This document shows, piece after piece, positions 1 to 7,654 of a DNA stretch of 64,000 nt. The notes under the pieces were generated by a model, which was not told where the DNA came from, ran no database searches, and saw nothing but the letters and a program-made list of their open reading frames with translations. The position numbers were made by a program, and so were the translations under genes. Position 1 is the first letter of the stretch, and every line of letters begins with the position of its first letter. This DNA comes from Martelella limonii. Its GTDB lineage: Bacteria > Pseudomonadota > Alphaproteobacteria > Rhizobiales > Rhizobiaceae. The stretch is taken from the NCBI RefSeq assembly GCF_013344475.1, contig NZ_JABUOU010000004.1, positions 1-64,000 on the forward strand. The letters run 5' to 3'.

Positions 1-84
1 CCTCGGCACGCCGCGGCTGTTGTTGGGAAGAAGCGGCTCGATAACCGCCCACTCGAAATCCGTCAGATCAAAACGTCGTCTCAT
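1..84 (-). mobile_element. IS5-family transposase, N-terminal fragment (runs off left edge)
   Basis: Reading leftward from an ATG at 84, the frame stays open to the window edge (28 codons). It begins MRRRFDLTDFEWAVIEPLLP, which is the conserved opening of IS5-family (IS427-like) transposases with the DUF4096 N-terminal domain. An AAGGAAC ribosome site precedes the ATG. The catalytic DDE part lies outside the window, so I cannot tell whether the gene is intact. No terminal inverted repeat could be recognised between the ATG and the next gene. The element flanks a low-G+C accessory segment. Confidence 0.75.
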
Positions 85-139
85 CAAGGGTTCCTTTCAG
101 GAAGCCATTGAATCAAAACGAGCACTCATCGTGAACCCA

Positions 140-1168
140 TCAGTTTATGAGTTTACGGCCTAAGTCATTCGAGAGAGCGTATATCCCGTCCGCATGGCCG
201 GATGGGTATCCAGCCTCTTCAAGCCTGAATGATATCTCCGGTAACTTCTCTCCTATTTCTTTTGAATACTTTGAAGCTCGAATTCTTACGCTTATAGATC
301 TAATATTTACTATAGGACTCATGAATCTATTACAGTAAGTTCTTTCGTTGTACATCTTGAATAGTCTTGATAGTATTTCATCTACAATGTATTCTGAACG
401 GTACCGTTTTGTATTTTTATTTAATTTTGGAAATTTATTTTGAATATCATCCAATGATATAGAATAGCTTAATTCTATAGATTGGCAGTCGTCTCGTACC
501 ATTACAGAATGAAGCGATGATGCGTATTTGTGGAATATCTCGCTTTGTTTTGGTATTGCCCCCAGTCTCTGAAGTGCTTTGTTAGCGCGATGATGGTCAT
601 CTGCTATTTCGTCAGAGAACCTCAGTATGGCGGCCAACATTCGTGGCCTGACATCAATCCCGTTGAGGGGTTCAGTAGGGGAAAGATACGAAATTGTATC
701 GGGATCTCCGTTGATTTCTCCGCCATGTGCCGACGCAATCTGGCGGATCATGTCTTTTTCGATAGCATCGCCAAGGTAATCTTTTACGTACTCCATCATA
801 GAGACTACGCGCTTTTCGTGCTTTTCGCGGCCATTGATATTGCCAAGATCATGAAAATGGATTGCACAAAGCAGAAGATAAATTTCGTACCCGTACAGGC
901 GGTATCGATTGTTTGGATTGTTGAGCAGAATTGAGGCCCGCTGTATGACGGTTTTAATGTGGTCCGGGCCGTGATCTGTGAGGATTCCGCCATCGATCGC
1001 GGAGCTTCCCGCTAGAACATGGTCGTGAAACTCCCTATTGAGCTTTTCTGCCATCTCCATATATCGGGCGAAATAAGTGTGTTTTGAGTTGTCGAATGGA
1101 AGTTCGTTTGTGTTGTTTGAGCAAAGCTGTTCGAGTGTTTTCTCAAGGCTGTTGTCAATAATGTTCAT
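140..1168 (-). CDS. HD-domain phosphohydrolase-like protein, partner of a DNA methyltransferase
   Basis: Predicted cytosolic protein of 342 aa. The metal-binding pattern of the HD superfamily is complete: DHGPDH near residues 65-70, HFHD near 103-106, a KHE histidine just after, ASAHGG near 145-150, and a later aspartate in RFSDEIAD. The C-terminal 150 residues are not recognised. The arrangement resembles HD proteins found in bacterial conflict systems, but no helicase or nuclease domain is attached, so it is not Cas3. It starts 2 nt after the stop of the upstream cytosine methyltransferase, so the two are co-translated. Base composition is clearly more AT-rich than the core genes. Substrate (nucleotide, RNA or DNA end) is unknown. 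Confidence 0.75.
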   Translation of the reverse strand: MNIIDNSLEKTLEQLCSNNTNELPFDNSKHTYFARYMEMAEKLNREFHDHVLAGSSAIDGGILTDHGPDHIKTVIQRASILLNNPNNRYRLYGYEIYLLLCAIHFHDLGNINGREKHEKRVVSMMEYVKDYLGDAIEKDMIRQIASAHGGEINGDPDTISYLSPTEPLNGIDVRPRMLAAILRFSDEIADDHHRANKALQRLGAIPKQSEIFHKYASSLHSVMVRDDCQSIELSYSISLDDIQNKFPKLNKNTKRYRSEYIVDEILSRLFKMYNERTYCNRFMSPIVNIRSISVRIRASKYSKEIGEKLPEISFRLEEAGYPSGHADGIYALSNDLGRKLIN

Positions 1169-1170
1169 CG

Positions 1171-2253
1171 TTATTCCGCAGCCTCTATAGCATGAACGGT
1201 CGGCAAAATGTCGCTCATCACCTGCTGGAATACAACTTTTGATAGCAATGGCGGTACAGCATTTCCTACTTGTTGTTGTTGAAATCCAATCGAGCCGAAA
1301 AATCTGAACGAATCTGGGAATGATTGAAGGCGCGCAGCTTCACGAACTGAAAGACCGCGATCCTCTCCAGGATGAACAAGCATGTTCTTTCGGAAGTTGC
1401 CTATAGTTACCGCGGGTTGGTCCCATTCAAGTCGTCGATATATTCCAGTGTGGCATCGCGAACGATCTTTATAATTAGACATCAAATATTCGGGGATATC
1501 TTCCCAATTGCCACCCTGAGGAATGTGCCTGTACCGTTCAAGAATTTCAGGTGCATTTTTTGTAACCAAGTTTCCACTAACAGACGTGGTGCCGCCTTGC
1601 CTCAAAAGCCTTGAGTAGTTGGAAATGGGCCGCAGCTCGTATCCTAGCACGTCAACTCCTGCCCCGTTTTTCAAAGCGGGTAGGTCTGCGATGGCGTCGC
1701 GAACCGTCAAAGGCTTGGTGTGGATTGGCGGAGGGAATTCAAAATGTCGGCTAGACGAGTTCGCTACCACGAACAGTCTTGATCTGCTCTGAGGTACACC
1801 GTAGTCGCGTGCATTCAAAACGGTAAAATTGACACGGTACCCTAATGCTTCGAGCCCAGCGACAACGAGTTGCAAAAATTTTGCACCTTCGGTTTCCGTG
1901 ATGCCTTTGACATTTTCAAACACAACCCATTCTGGCTCAATTTCCTGCACCGCACGCAAGAACTCTTTAAATAGCCAATTATTTTGGTTGGTCGAACTTC
2001 GGGTTCGTTGATTGGATGTGGAAAACCCTTGGCACGGTGGGCCGCCAAATACTACAGTTTCTTCGTCCGATCTGTATTTTGAAAAATCCACCGAACGGAT
2101 GTCAGCGCAAATAACTTTAGTACTTGGGTGATTTAAAGCGTAGGCACTTGCGGCGTATCGGTCGATTTCGACGGCAAGGCAGGTTTTGACGCCAGCCATT
2201 GCCGCGCCAATCGACATTCCTCCGACTCCTGAAAAGATGTCGATTCCCCGCAT
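1171..2253 (-). CDS. DNA (cytosine-5-)-methyltransferase
   Basis: Transfers a methyl group from S-adenosylmethionine to C5 of cytosine in DNA. All diagnostic motifs are present in order: motif I IDIFSGVGGMS at the N terminus, motif IV GGPPCQGFS with the catalytic Cys, motif VI VFENV, motif VIII QSRSRLF, and motif X VGNAVPP near the C terminus. At 360 aa it has the length of a solitary or type II C5 methyltransferase with a short target-recognition domain. The ATG at 2253 is preceded by a G-run (GGGGGGT). No cognate endonuclease gene lies next to it; the only operon partner is the HD protein 2 nt downstream. AT-rich composition suggests horizontal acquisition. Target sequence cannot be read from the protein. 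Confidence 0.93.
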   Translation of the reverse strand: MRGIDIFSGVGGMSIGAAMAGVKTCLAVEIDRYAASAYALNHPSTKVICADIRSVDFSKYRSDEETVVFGGPPCQGFSTSNQRTRSSTNQNNWLFKEFLRAVQEIEPEWVVFENVKGITETEGAKFLQLVVAGLEALGYRVNFTVLNARDYGVPQSRSRLFVVANSSSRHFEFPPPIHTKPLTVRDAIADLPALKNGAGVDVLGYELRPISNYSRLLRQGGTTSVSGNLVTKNAPEILERYRHIPQGGNWEDIPEYLMSNYKDRSRCHTGIYRRLEWDQPAVTIGNFRKNMLVHPGEDRGLSVREAARLQSFPDSFRFFGSIGFQQQQVGNAVPPLLSKVVFQQVMSDILPTVHAIEAAE

Positions 2254-2401
2254 ATACCCCCCAATAAAAAATAATATGCATGGAGCGCATAAGAGCGGAT
2301 TAGATCTTAGTTTTCAACTGCTGGACACGGAAATAAGCGCTATTTCGAGTGCGCTACGATAATTTGCAACTATTGCGACATTTTAATCGGTCAATTTTGT
2401 A

Positions 2402-3379
2402 TCAGCTTTCCGATTGCCCGGCACCTGAATTGTTGTCTGGCAACCCAAACTGAGATCGGAGCTCATCCCACTCCCGCTTGCTCAGTTTTGCAATGTAGGG
2501 TGAGGCATCTTTGCCGCACAACATGGCGGTGAGTACTTGTTTAGCAGTACGCGAGAGGGAGACGGCGCCCAGGCGGTATTCTTCGAACGCTTCAAAGGAC
2601 ATTGGTACCCATTTCGAAGCGATTTGCATCATCGCTTGTGCGTATATCCGAATTTCATATTGAGCGTGAGTGTCTGCCCTAAGGCGCAGGAAATTGAAAA
2701 GATTGTGCAGATCAGTTTTCCAGTACCACTGGGTATATGTGTTGAGCGTCAAATTCATCCTTGCCAGTTCGCGTGCGAGGCCGCTCCGGGCGTCATCCTG
2801 CACGTTGCCGTGTTCGTCCTCATTGAGCATCCAGACATAGTGCTCGTAGTTGCGCTGGGCATCGGAAGCCAAAAGTTCCAATACCTGCTGCGCATCCTCC
2901 AGAGTTAGCGCTGTGCTACGCCCTTGGCGATTCGAGCTGGATTGCTCGGCCAACTGATCTGGCGCTGGCAGATAAAATTCACGCTCCAAGATCGAATATC
3001 TTGCCGAGTACTCATTCACCGAGGCCGTCCTATGGCGTATCCATTGCCGTGCCACAAAAATCGGCAACTTGACGTGGAACTTGATCGACGGCATTTCAAA
3101 GGGCGTGGTGTGCTGGTGCCGCATCAGGTACCTGATTAGTCCTCTGTCTTCACTGACCTTTCGTGTGCCCCTACCATAGGATACGCGTGCGGCCTGCACG
3201 ATGGCTGCATCGTCTCCCATGTAGTCAATGACCCTGATGAAGCCGGAATCGAGAATCGGAATTCTGGTGAAAAGGACTTCTTCTAGAGCTGGTACGGTTG
3301 CACGCCGGGTGGGAAAGCTCTCAGCTCGAGAGAGCTCTATCTCGGAATCCTCCCCGTGGATTTTTTCATTTTTTGACAA
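2402..3379 (-). CDS. thyX: FAD-dependent thymidylate synthase
   Basis: Makes dTMP from dUMP using methylene-tetrahydrofolate and FAD/NADPH. The ThyX signature [14 protein letters not shown] is intact near residues 118-131, followed by typical dUMP-binding and C-terminal helices. At 325 aa it is slightly longer than most rhizobial ThyX proteins because of about 30 extra N-terminal residues and a polar tail. The best start is TTG at 3379, which has GGAGAG six bases upstream; the nearby ATG is out of frame. Codon use and G+C are lower than in the core genes to the right, so this copy may belong to the accessory segment. Whether the genome has another thyA or thyX cannot be seen. Confidence 0.92.
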   Translation of the reverse strand: MSKNEKIHGEDSEIELSRAESFPTRRATVPALEEVLFTRIPILDSGFIRVIDYMGDDAAIVQAARVSYGRGTRKVSEDRGLIRYLMRHQHTTPFEMPSIKFHVKLPIFVARQWIRHRTASVNEYSARYSILEREFYLPAPDQLAEQSSSNRQGRSTALTLEDAQQVLELLASDAQRNYEHYVWMLNEDEHGNVQDDARSGLARELARMNLTLNTYTQWYWKTDLHNLFNFLRLRADTHAQYEIRIYAQAMMQIASKWVPMSFEAFEEYRLGAVSLSRTAKQVLTAMLCGKDASPYIAKLSKREWDELRSQFGLPDNNSGAGQSES

Positions 3380-3501
3380 GTGAAACTCTCCGCAACCTAT
3401 TCTTCAACAATAGACCGATATTACCACATACCATTCGGTCGTTGCGTCTTTATGGCAATGGCAGCTTAGACGTTTTCATTCGTATTGAGGGGACGGAGTG
3501 A

Positions 3502-3578
3502 TGGTGATCCCGACTGGATTCGAACCAGTGGCCTCGAGATTAGGAATCTCGCGCTCTATCCTACTGAGCTACGGGACC
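3502..3578 (-). tRNA. tRNA-Arg (anticodon CCT), intact
   Basis: A complete 77-nt cloverleaf on the minus strand. The acceptor stem GGTCCCG pairs with CGGGATC, the anticodon stem CGAGA/TCTCG encloses loop TTCCTAA (anticodon CCT), the T arm is ACTGG-TTCGAAT-CCAGT, and the 3' CCA is encoded. Its 3' end faces the AT-rich segment on the left. The anticodon and variable arms differ from the truncated copy just upstream. Confidence 0.97.
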
Positions 3579-3673
3579 AATTAGGCAGTTTACGGTGCCT
3601 ATTCGGTACTTGGTCTATACCGACGAGGCCTATGCTTATGATCCGGTTCGCCTTTCCGTTTCAAGAGCATCGA

Positions 3674-3713
3674 ATTAGGAATCTGATGCTCTATCCTGCT
3701 GAGCTACGGGACC
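3674..3713 (-). pseudogene. tRNA-Arg 5'-half remnant, broken at the anticodon loop
   Basis: The minus strand reads GGTCCCGTAGCTCAGCAGGA and on through a D arm and anticodon loop TTCCTAA, nearly identical to the intact tRNA-Arg 95 nt away. Similarity then stops: the 3' side of the anticodon stem is TTCGA instead of the expected TCTGA, and no T arm or acceptor 3' strand follows. The breakpoint at the anticodon loop is where tyrosine integrases often recombine. Probably an integration or recombination scar; not expected to give a functional tRNA. Confidence 0.75.
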
Positions 3714-3780
3714 ACTTGCCCCTCCATACAAAAGCAGCGCGCTGATGAAAAGCCCTGTTTTTGTAGCGGAGCGGGGGGAG

Positions 3781-4944
3781 CTATGCGGAAAGCCGGCTTT
3801 CGGCGAGGCGAACCCAGTAGGATATGCCGTAAGCGAGGGCCTCGTCGTTGAAATCATAGTCCGGATTGTGCAGTCCGGCGCTGTCGCCATTGCCAAGCAT
3901 GATGAAGGCACCCGGGCGGGCTTCCAGCATGTAGGAAAAATCCTCCGCCGCGGTCCAGGGTGCAAAGGCGGTATCGACGCTCTCTTCGCCCGCGACCGCG
4001 ATCGCGGCCTCGACGGCATGAAGGGTTTCGATCTCGTGATTGACGGTCGGCGGATAGTTGCGGGTATAGGTCACTTCGGCAGAGGCACCATGGGCCGCTG
4101 CCAGCCCTTCCGCGAGCGCTCTGATCCGGCTTTCGGCCATTTCCCGGTTTTCGGGCGTGAACGAGCGCACCGTGCCGCCGAGCTCCGCCTCCGACGGGAT
4201 CACGTTATGCGCAAAGCCTGCATGAAACTCGGTGACCGAGACCACCAGCGCGCTGACGGGATCGGCAACGCGCGAGACGATCGTCTGCATCGCGCCGACG
4301 ATCTGGGTTCCGACAATGATCGGATCGATCGTCTTCTGCGGCTGGGCGGCGTGGCCGCCCTTCCCCCTGACCAAGATCCGGAACTCGTCGGTGGCCGCCA
4401 TGATCGGGCCGGAGCGGATTGCGAACTGCCCGACAGGAAGCCCCGGGAAATTATGCATGCCGTAGACCTCGGCAATCGAGAAACGGTCCATAAGACCGTC
4501 CTCGATCATCGCCTTGCCGCCGCCGCCGCCCTCTTCGGCGGGCTGGAAGATCACGGCGACCTCGCCCGTGAAATTGCGCGTTTCGGAAAGGTATCTTGCA
4601 GCACCCAGCAGCATCGCCATGTGGCCGTCATGGCCGCAGGCATGCATCTTGCCGCTGAGGGTCGAGCGCCATTCCTGCCCCGTGGTCTCCTCGATCGGCA
4701 GGGCATCCATGTCGGCGCGCAGGCCGATCGTGCGCCCCGCGCCGCCATTGCCGCGGATGATGCCGACGACGCCGGTACGGCCGATACCCTCGACAACCTC
4801 ATCGACACCGAACTGCCGCAATTTGTCTGCTATGAACGCAGCGGTTGCGTGAACGTCATAAAGCAGTTCGGGATACCGGTGCAGGTGCCGCCGCCATTCT
4901 TTCGCTTGACTTTGAAGTTCGGCGGCATAGTTCAGCACCGGCAT
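3781..4944 (-). CDS. M20D-family amidohydrolase (hippurate hydrolase/N-acyl-amino-acid deacylase type)
   Basis: Metal-dependent amidohydrolase of 387 aa that hydrolyses N-acyl amino acids or similar amides. Zinc-site motifs of the family are visible: MHACGHDGH, the EEGGGGG glutamates about 35 residues later, and a C-terminal histidine in GLHNPDYDFND. The small dimerisation domain (residues about 180-300) is present. The start at 4944 has AGAGG nine bases upstream and gives the family length; a longer frame upstream lacks a ribosome site. The gene is divergent from the DD-carboxypeptidase. Exact substrate is not predictable; names used for this family include hippurate hydrolase and IAA-amino acid hydrolase. 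Confidence 0.88.
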   Translation of the reverse strand: MPVLNYAAELQSQAKEWRRHLHRYPELLYDVHATAAFIADKLRQFGVDEVVEGIGRTGVVGIIRGNGGAGRTIGLRADMDALPIEETTGQEWRSTLSGKMHACGHDGHMAMLLGAARYLSETRNFTGEVAVIFQPAEEGGGGGKAMIEDGLMDRFSIAEVYGMHNFPGLPVGQFAIRSGPIMAATDEFRILVRGKGGHAAQPQKTIDPIIVGTQIVGAMQTIVSRVADPVSALVVSVTEFHAGFAHNVIPSEAELGGTVRSFTPENREMAESRIRALAEGLAAAHGASAEVTYTRNYPPTVNHEIETLHAVEAAIAVAGEESVDTAFAPWTAAEDFSYMLEARPGAFIMLGNGDSAGLHNPDYDFNDEALAYGISYWVRLAESRLSA

Positions 4945-5082
4945 TAATGATACCTCTGAATTTTTCAAAAATTCGTTGTAAAACGCGCTAACATTGAGAG
5001 GGCTTGGATGGGAGCCCACCAAGAGATGTGCCCTTCAAGGCGTATATCGATAACAACCCACAGGCAAGTGGAGAGAGCTTTC

Positions 5083-6204
5083 GTGTTTCAAATGGCCAGG
5101 ATGAAATCGAGGACCCGCGCGATGGTCCGGACGATCGCGGGCGCGCTGCTCGTCGCCGTGCTGATGGTCGCGGGCTCCGCAGCCTATGCCAATCCCTATA
5201 TCGTGGTCGATGCCAAGACGGGCCGCGTGCTGTTTTCCAACGAACCCTTTAAGAAATGGTTTCCCGCCTCGCTGACCAAGCTGATGACGGCCTATCTGGT
5301 GTTCGAGGATCTGAAGGCAGGCCGTCTCGATCCACGTGCGGCAATCACCTTTTCGGCGGCAGCGGCCAACGAACCGGCCTCGAAGATGTATTTCGCGCCG
5401 GGAACGCGCGTGACCGTCGATGACGCCCTGAAGATGATGCTGGTGCATTCGGCCAATGATGCCGCCCACGCCGTCGCCGATGCCGCGATCGGCGGACGTC
5501 AAGCCTTCATTGCGCGGATGAATGCGAAGGCTGCCCAGCTCGGCATGGTGGATACGCATTTCGTCAATGCCAATGGCATGACCTCGCTCGCCAATCCGCA
5601 GCCGGGCCAGTATACCACCGCCCGCGACATGGCCGTTCTGGCGCTTGCGATTGATCGGGACTTTCCCGAATACCACTACTATTTCACCATTCCCGGCATC
5701 CAGTCGAACAGCGGCAAATACCGCAACACCAACCTGCTGGTCGGCAATTTCGACGGGGCGACCGGCATGAAGACCGGCTTTGTCTGCGCCTCGGGCTATA
5801 ATCAGGTATCCTCCGCTGCCCGCGACGGGCGCGAGGTGATCGCTGTCGCGTTCGGCGCAAACAGCGTGCCGGCGCGCGCCGACAAGGCGGCGGAACTGCT
5901 GCAGGCAGGCCTCACCACCAATGACCGCAACGGGCCAGAGCTTGCGTCCTTCCTGCCTCCGCCCGCGCCGGACCGTCCGGTTGCCGATATCACCAACGAG
6001 GTCTGCACGGCGCAGGCCGTCGAAAACCGCGGCGACATTCGCGACGAGGACGGCAATTACATCTTCAAGTCGCCCTATCTGAAGCCTTTGCCCAAGGTTT
6101 ACCCGACCGTCGACGCCTACCGCCTGCCAAACGACACCGAAACGGTCGCGGCAACGCTTGACACGCTCACCTATGTGCCCCTGCCCATCGCCAGGCCCCG
6201 CTAA
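5083..6204 (+). CDS. D-alanyl-D-alanine carboxypeptidase (PBP5/DacF type)
   Basis: Periplasmic low-molecular-weight penicillin-binding protein that trims the terminal D-Ala from peptidoglycan stem peptides. An N-terminal signal segment (LLVAVLMVAGSAAYA) is followed by the three serine-acylase motifs: SLTK (Ser63), SAN, and KTGF. Length is 373 aa from GTG at 5083, chosen because GGAG at 5070-5073 lies nine bases upstream; an ATG at 5092 is an alternative with poorer spacing. The C terminus lacks an obvious amphipathic anchor but has a proline-rich tail. Only five bases separate its stop from the next gene, so it is co-transcribed with the COG0523 GTPase. Confidence 0.92.
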   Translation: MFQMARMKSRTRAMVRTIAGALLVAVLMVAGSAAYANPYIVVDAKTGRVLFSNEPFKKWFPASLTKLMTAYLVFEDLKAGRLDPRAAITFSAAAANEPASKMYFAPGTRVTVDDALKMMLVHSANDAAHAVADAAIGGRQAFIARMNAKAAQLGMVDTHFVNANGMTSLANPQPGQYTTARDMAVLALAIDRDFPEYHYYFTIPGIQSNSGKYRNTNLLVGNFDGATGMKTGFVCASGYNQVSSAARDGREVIAVAFGANSVPARADKAAELLQAGLTTNDRNGPELASFLPPPAPDRPVADITNEVCTAQAVENRGDIRDEDGNYIFKSPYLKPLPKVYPTVDAYRLPNDTETVAATLDTLTYVPLPIARPR

Positions 6205-6209
6205 TAGAC

Positions 6210-7301
6210 ATGTATCAGCCGCAATCCCCGATACCGGTTTCCATCGTCACCGGCTTTCTAGGCGCCGGAAAGTCGACGCTGCTCAACCGCCTGCTCGCAG
6301 ATCCCGCCCTCGCGGATGCAGCCGTGATCATCAATGAATTCGGCGCGGTCGGCATTGACCACCTGCTTGTCGAAAGCTCCGGCGATTCCATCATCGAACT
6401 CGCCAATGGCTGCCTCTGCTGTACCGTGCGCGGCGCCTTGATCGATACGCTGGCTGAACTCACCGACCGCATGCAGACCGGACGGGTCCGGCCGGTCTCC
6501 AGGGTGATCATCGAAACCACCGGCCTTGCAGATCCGGTACCGGTGCTGATGGCCATCATGGCCCATCCCGTCATCGCCTCAACCTTCAGCATCGATGGCG
6601 TGGTGACGCTGGTGGATGCCGTCGCCGGCATGACGACGCTCGAACGCCACGATGAGGCCGTCCGGCAGGCAGCCGTCGCCGACCGCCTCGTCATCACCAA
6701 GACCGACCTTGCCAACGGGGAAGCGGTTGCAGCGCTTGAACGCGCGCTTGCAGCGATCAATCCGATGGCCGAGATCGTCGATGGCAGCGCGCCTGAGGCC
6801 TCCCGCCCCCATCTTCTGGTCGCTGGCCTGTTCGATCCGGCAAGAAAGCCACGTCAGGTCGGTGACTGGTTGAGTGCCGAGGCGTCCAGACACGCCCACC
6901 ACCATCACCACGACGTCAACCGGCACAGTGAGCACATCCGCGCCTTTTCGCTGATTGCCGCCACCGTCGCCTCCCGCGGCGTCATCGAGGCCTTCCTGCA
7001 CCGGCTTGCCGCCGAACACGGCGACCATATCCTGCGGGTGAAGGGCGTCGTGGCCCTTGCAGGCGAACCACGGCCGCTCGTGGTCCATGGCGTCGGCCCG
7101 ACTGTCTACCCGCCCCGCTTCCTCGCGAAATGGCCTCACGGCAGTGAGCCGCAGACGCAGCTCGTCGTGATCGGGGCGGACCTTTCGGAAAATGCGGTGC
7201 GCGCGCTGTTCGAAACCTATCTGGATCGCCCGGCCATCGACCGGCCGGACCGCGCGGCGCTCGAGGAAAACCCGCTTTCCGCCTTCGGCTTCAAACGCTA
7301 G
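6210..7301 (+). CDS. COG0523/CobW-family GTPase, putative metal chaperone
   Basis: G3E-family P-loop GTPase of 363 aa. Visible motifs are Walker A GFLGAGKST at residues 15-23, the invariant metal motif GCLCC (Cys68, Cys70, Cys71), a TKTD-type base-recognition motif, and a histidine-rich stretch (HAHHHHHHD) before the C-terminal CobW_C domain. Proteins of this family deliver zinc or cobalt to client enzymes or act in low-zinc survival. The gene sits five bases behind a DD-carboxypeptidase, itself a possible zinc-linked cell-wall enzyme, but no zinc-uptake regulator site is evident. It is not in a cobalamin cluster, so the name cobW is not used. Confidence 0.9.
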   Translation: MYQPQSPIPVSIVTGFLGAGKSTLLNRLLADPALADAAVIINEFGAVGIDHLLVESSGDSIIELANGCLCCTVRGALIDTLAELTDRMQTGRVRPVSRVIIETTGLADPVPVLMAIMAHPVIASTFSIDGVVTLVDAVAGMTTLERHDEAVRQAAVADRLVITKTDLANGEAVAALERALAAINPMAEIVDGSAPEASRPHLLVAGLFDPARKPRQVGDWLSAEASRHAHHHHHDVNRHSEHIRAFSLIAATVASRGVIEAFLHRLAAEHGDHILRVKGVVALAGEPRPLVVHGVGPTVYPPRFLAKWPHGSEPQTQLVVIGADLSENAVRALFETYLDRPAIDRPDRAALEENPLSAFGFKR

Positions 7302-7411
7302 GGTCAAGGCGGCTGCGGAAGAACACCTTCAGGCACTGCTATTGTTCAAACAGGAAGCCCTCAACAGTCGGACAAGGCGATGTGCTGTGCCTGCGGGCAG
7401 GCTTTGTTGGC

Positions 7412-7654
7412 CTATGCGCGCTTAATGACAAAGCGGTGACCGGTTGCGGTCGCCTCGCTTGTAATCAGCCGGTGGCCGGCTTCCTGACAAAGGTGGGGTA
7501 TGTCGATGACCGCCAGCGGATCGGTGGTTTCCACCGTCAGCACGCTTCCAGGCGCAAGGGCTGCAAGCCGCTTGCCGGCCTTCAGCGCCGGCAGCGGGCA
7601 TTTCAGTCCCTTCAGATCATAATGAAAGTGCGGCTGCGATTGGCTCTCGCTCAC
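7412..7654 (-). CDS. TusA/SirA-like sulfurtransferase family protein
   Basis: Small protein of 80 aa with the TusA fold signature: LKGLKCPLPALKAGKRL near residues 14-30, where the CPxP cysteine is the usual sulfur carrier, and a C-terminal beta-alpha-beta ending in FVIKRA. The GTG start at 7654 overlaps the stop of the upstream L,D-transpeptidase in a GTGA arrangement, indicating translational coupling. Family members carry persulfide for tRNA thiolation, molybdenum cofactor or other sulfur relay; the partner here is not clear. The pairing with a cell-wall lipoprotein gene looks positional rather than functional. Confidence 0.85.
   Translation of the reverse strand: MSESQSQPHFHYDLKGLKCPLPALKAGKRLAALAPGSVLTVETTDPLAVIDIPHLCQEAGHRLITSEATATGHRFVIKRA

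Noticed and set aside
140-1168. HD protein considered as a Cas3 nuclease of a CRISPR system
   Set aside because: No helicase domain, no other cas genes and no repeat-spacer array anywhere in the window.
1171-3379. thyX considered as part of a base-modification pathway with the methyltransferase
   Set aside because: The protein is an ordinary ThyX with the full signature; a 148-base gap separates it from the methyltransferase and no dUMP-hydroxymethylase or kinase genes are present.
3485-3745. Apparent small protein with the repeated phrase IRNL.LYP.ELRD
   Set aside because: It is the antisense translation of the intact tRNA-Arg and of the tRNA remnant, not a protein repeat.
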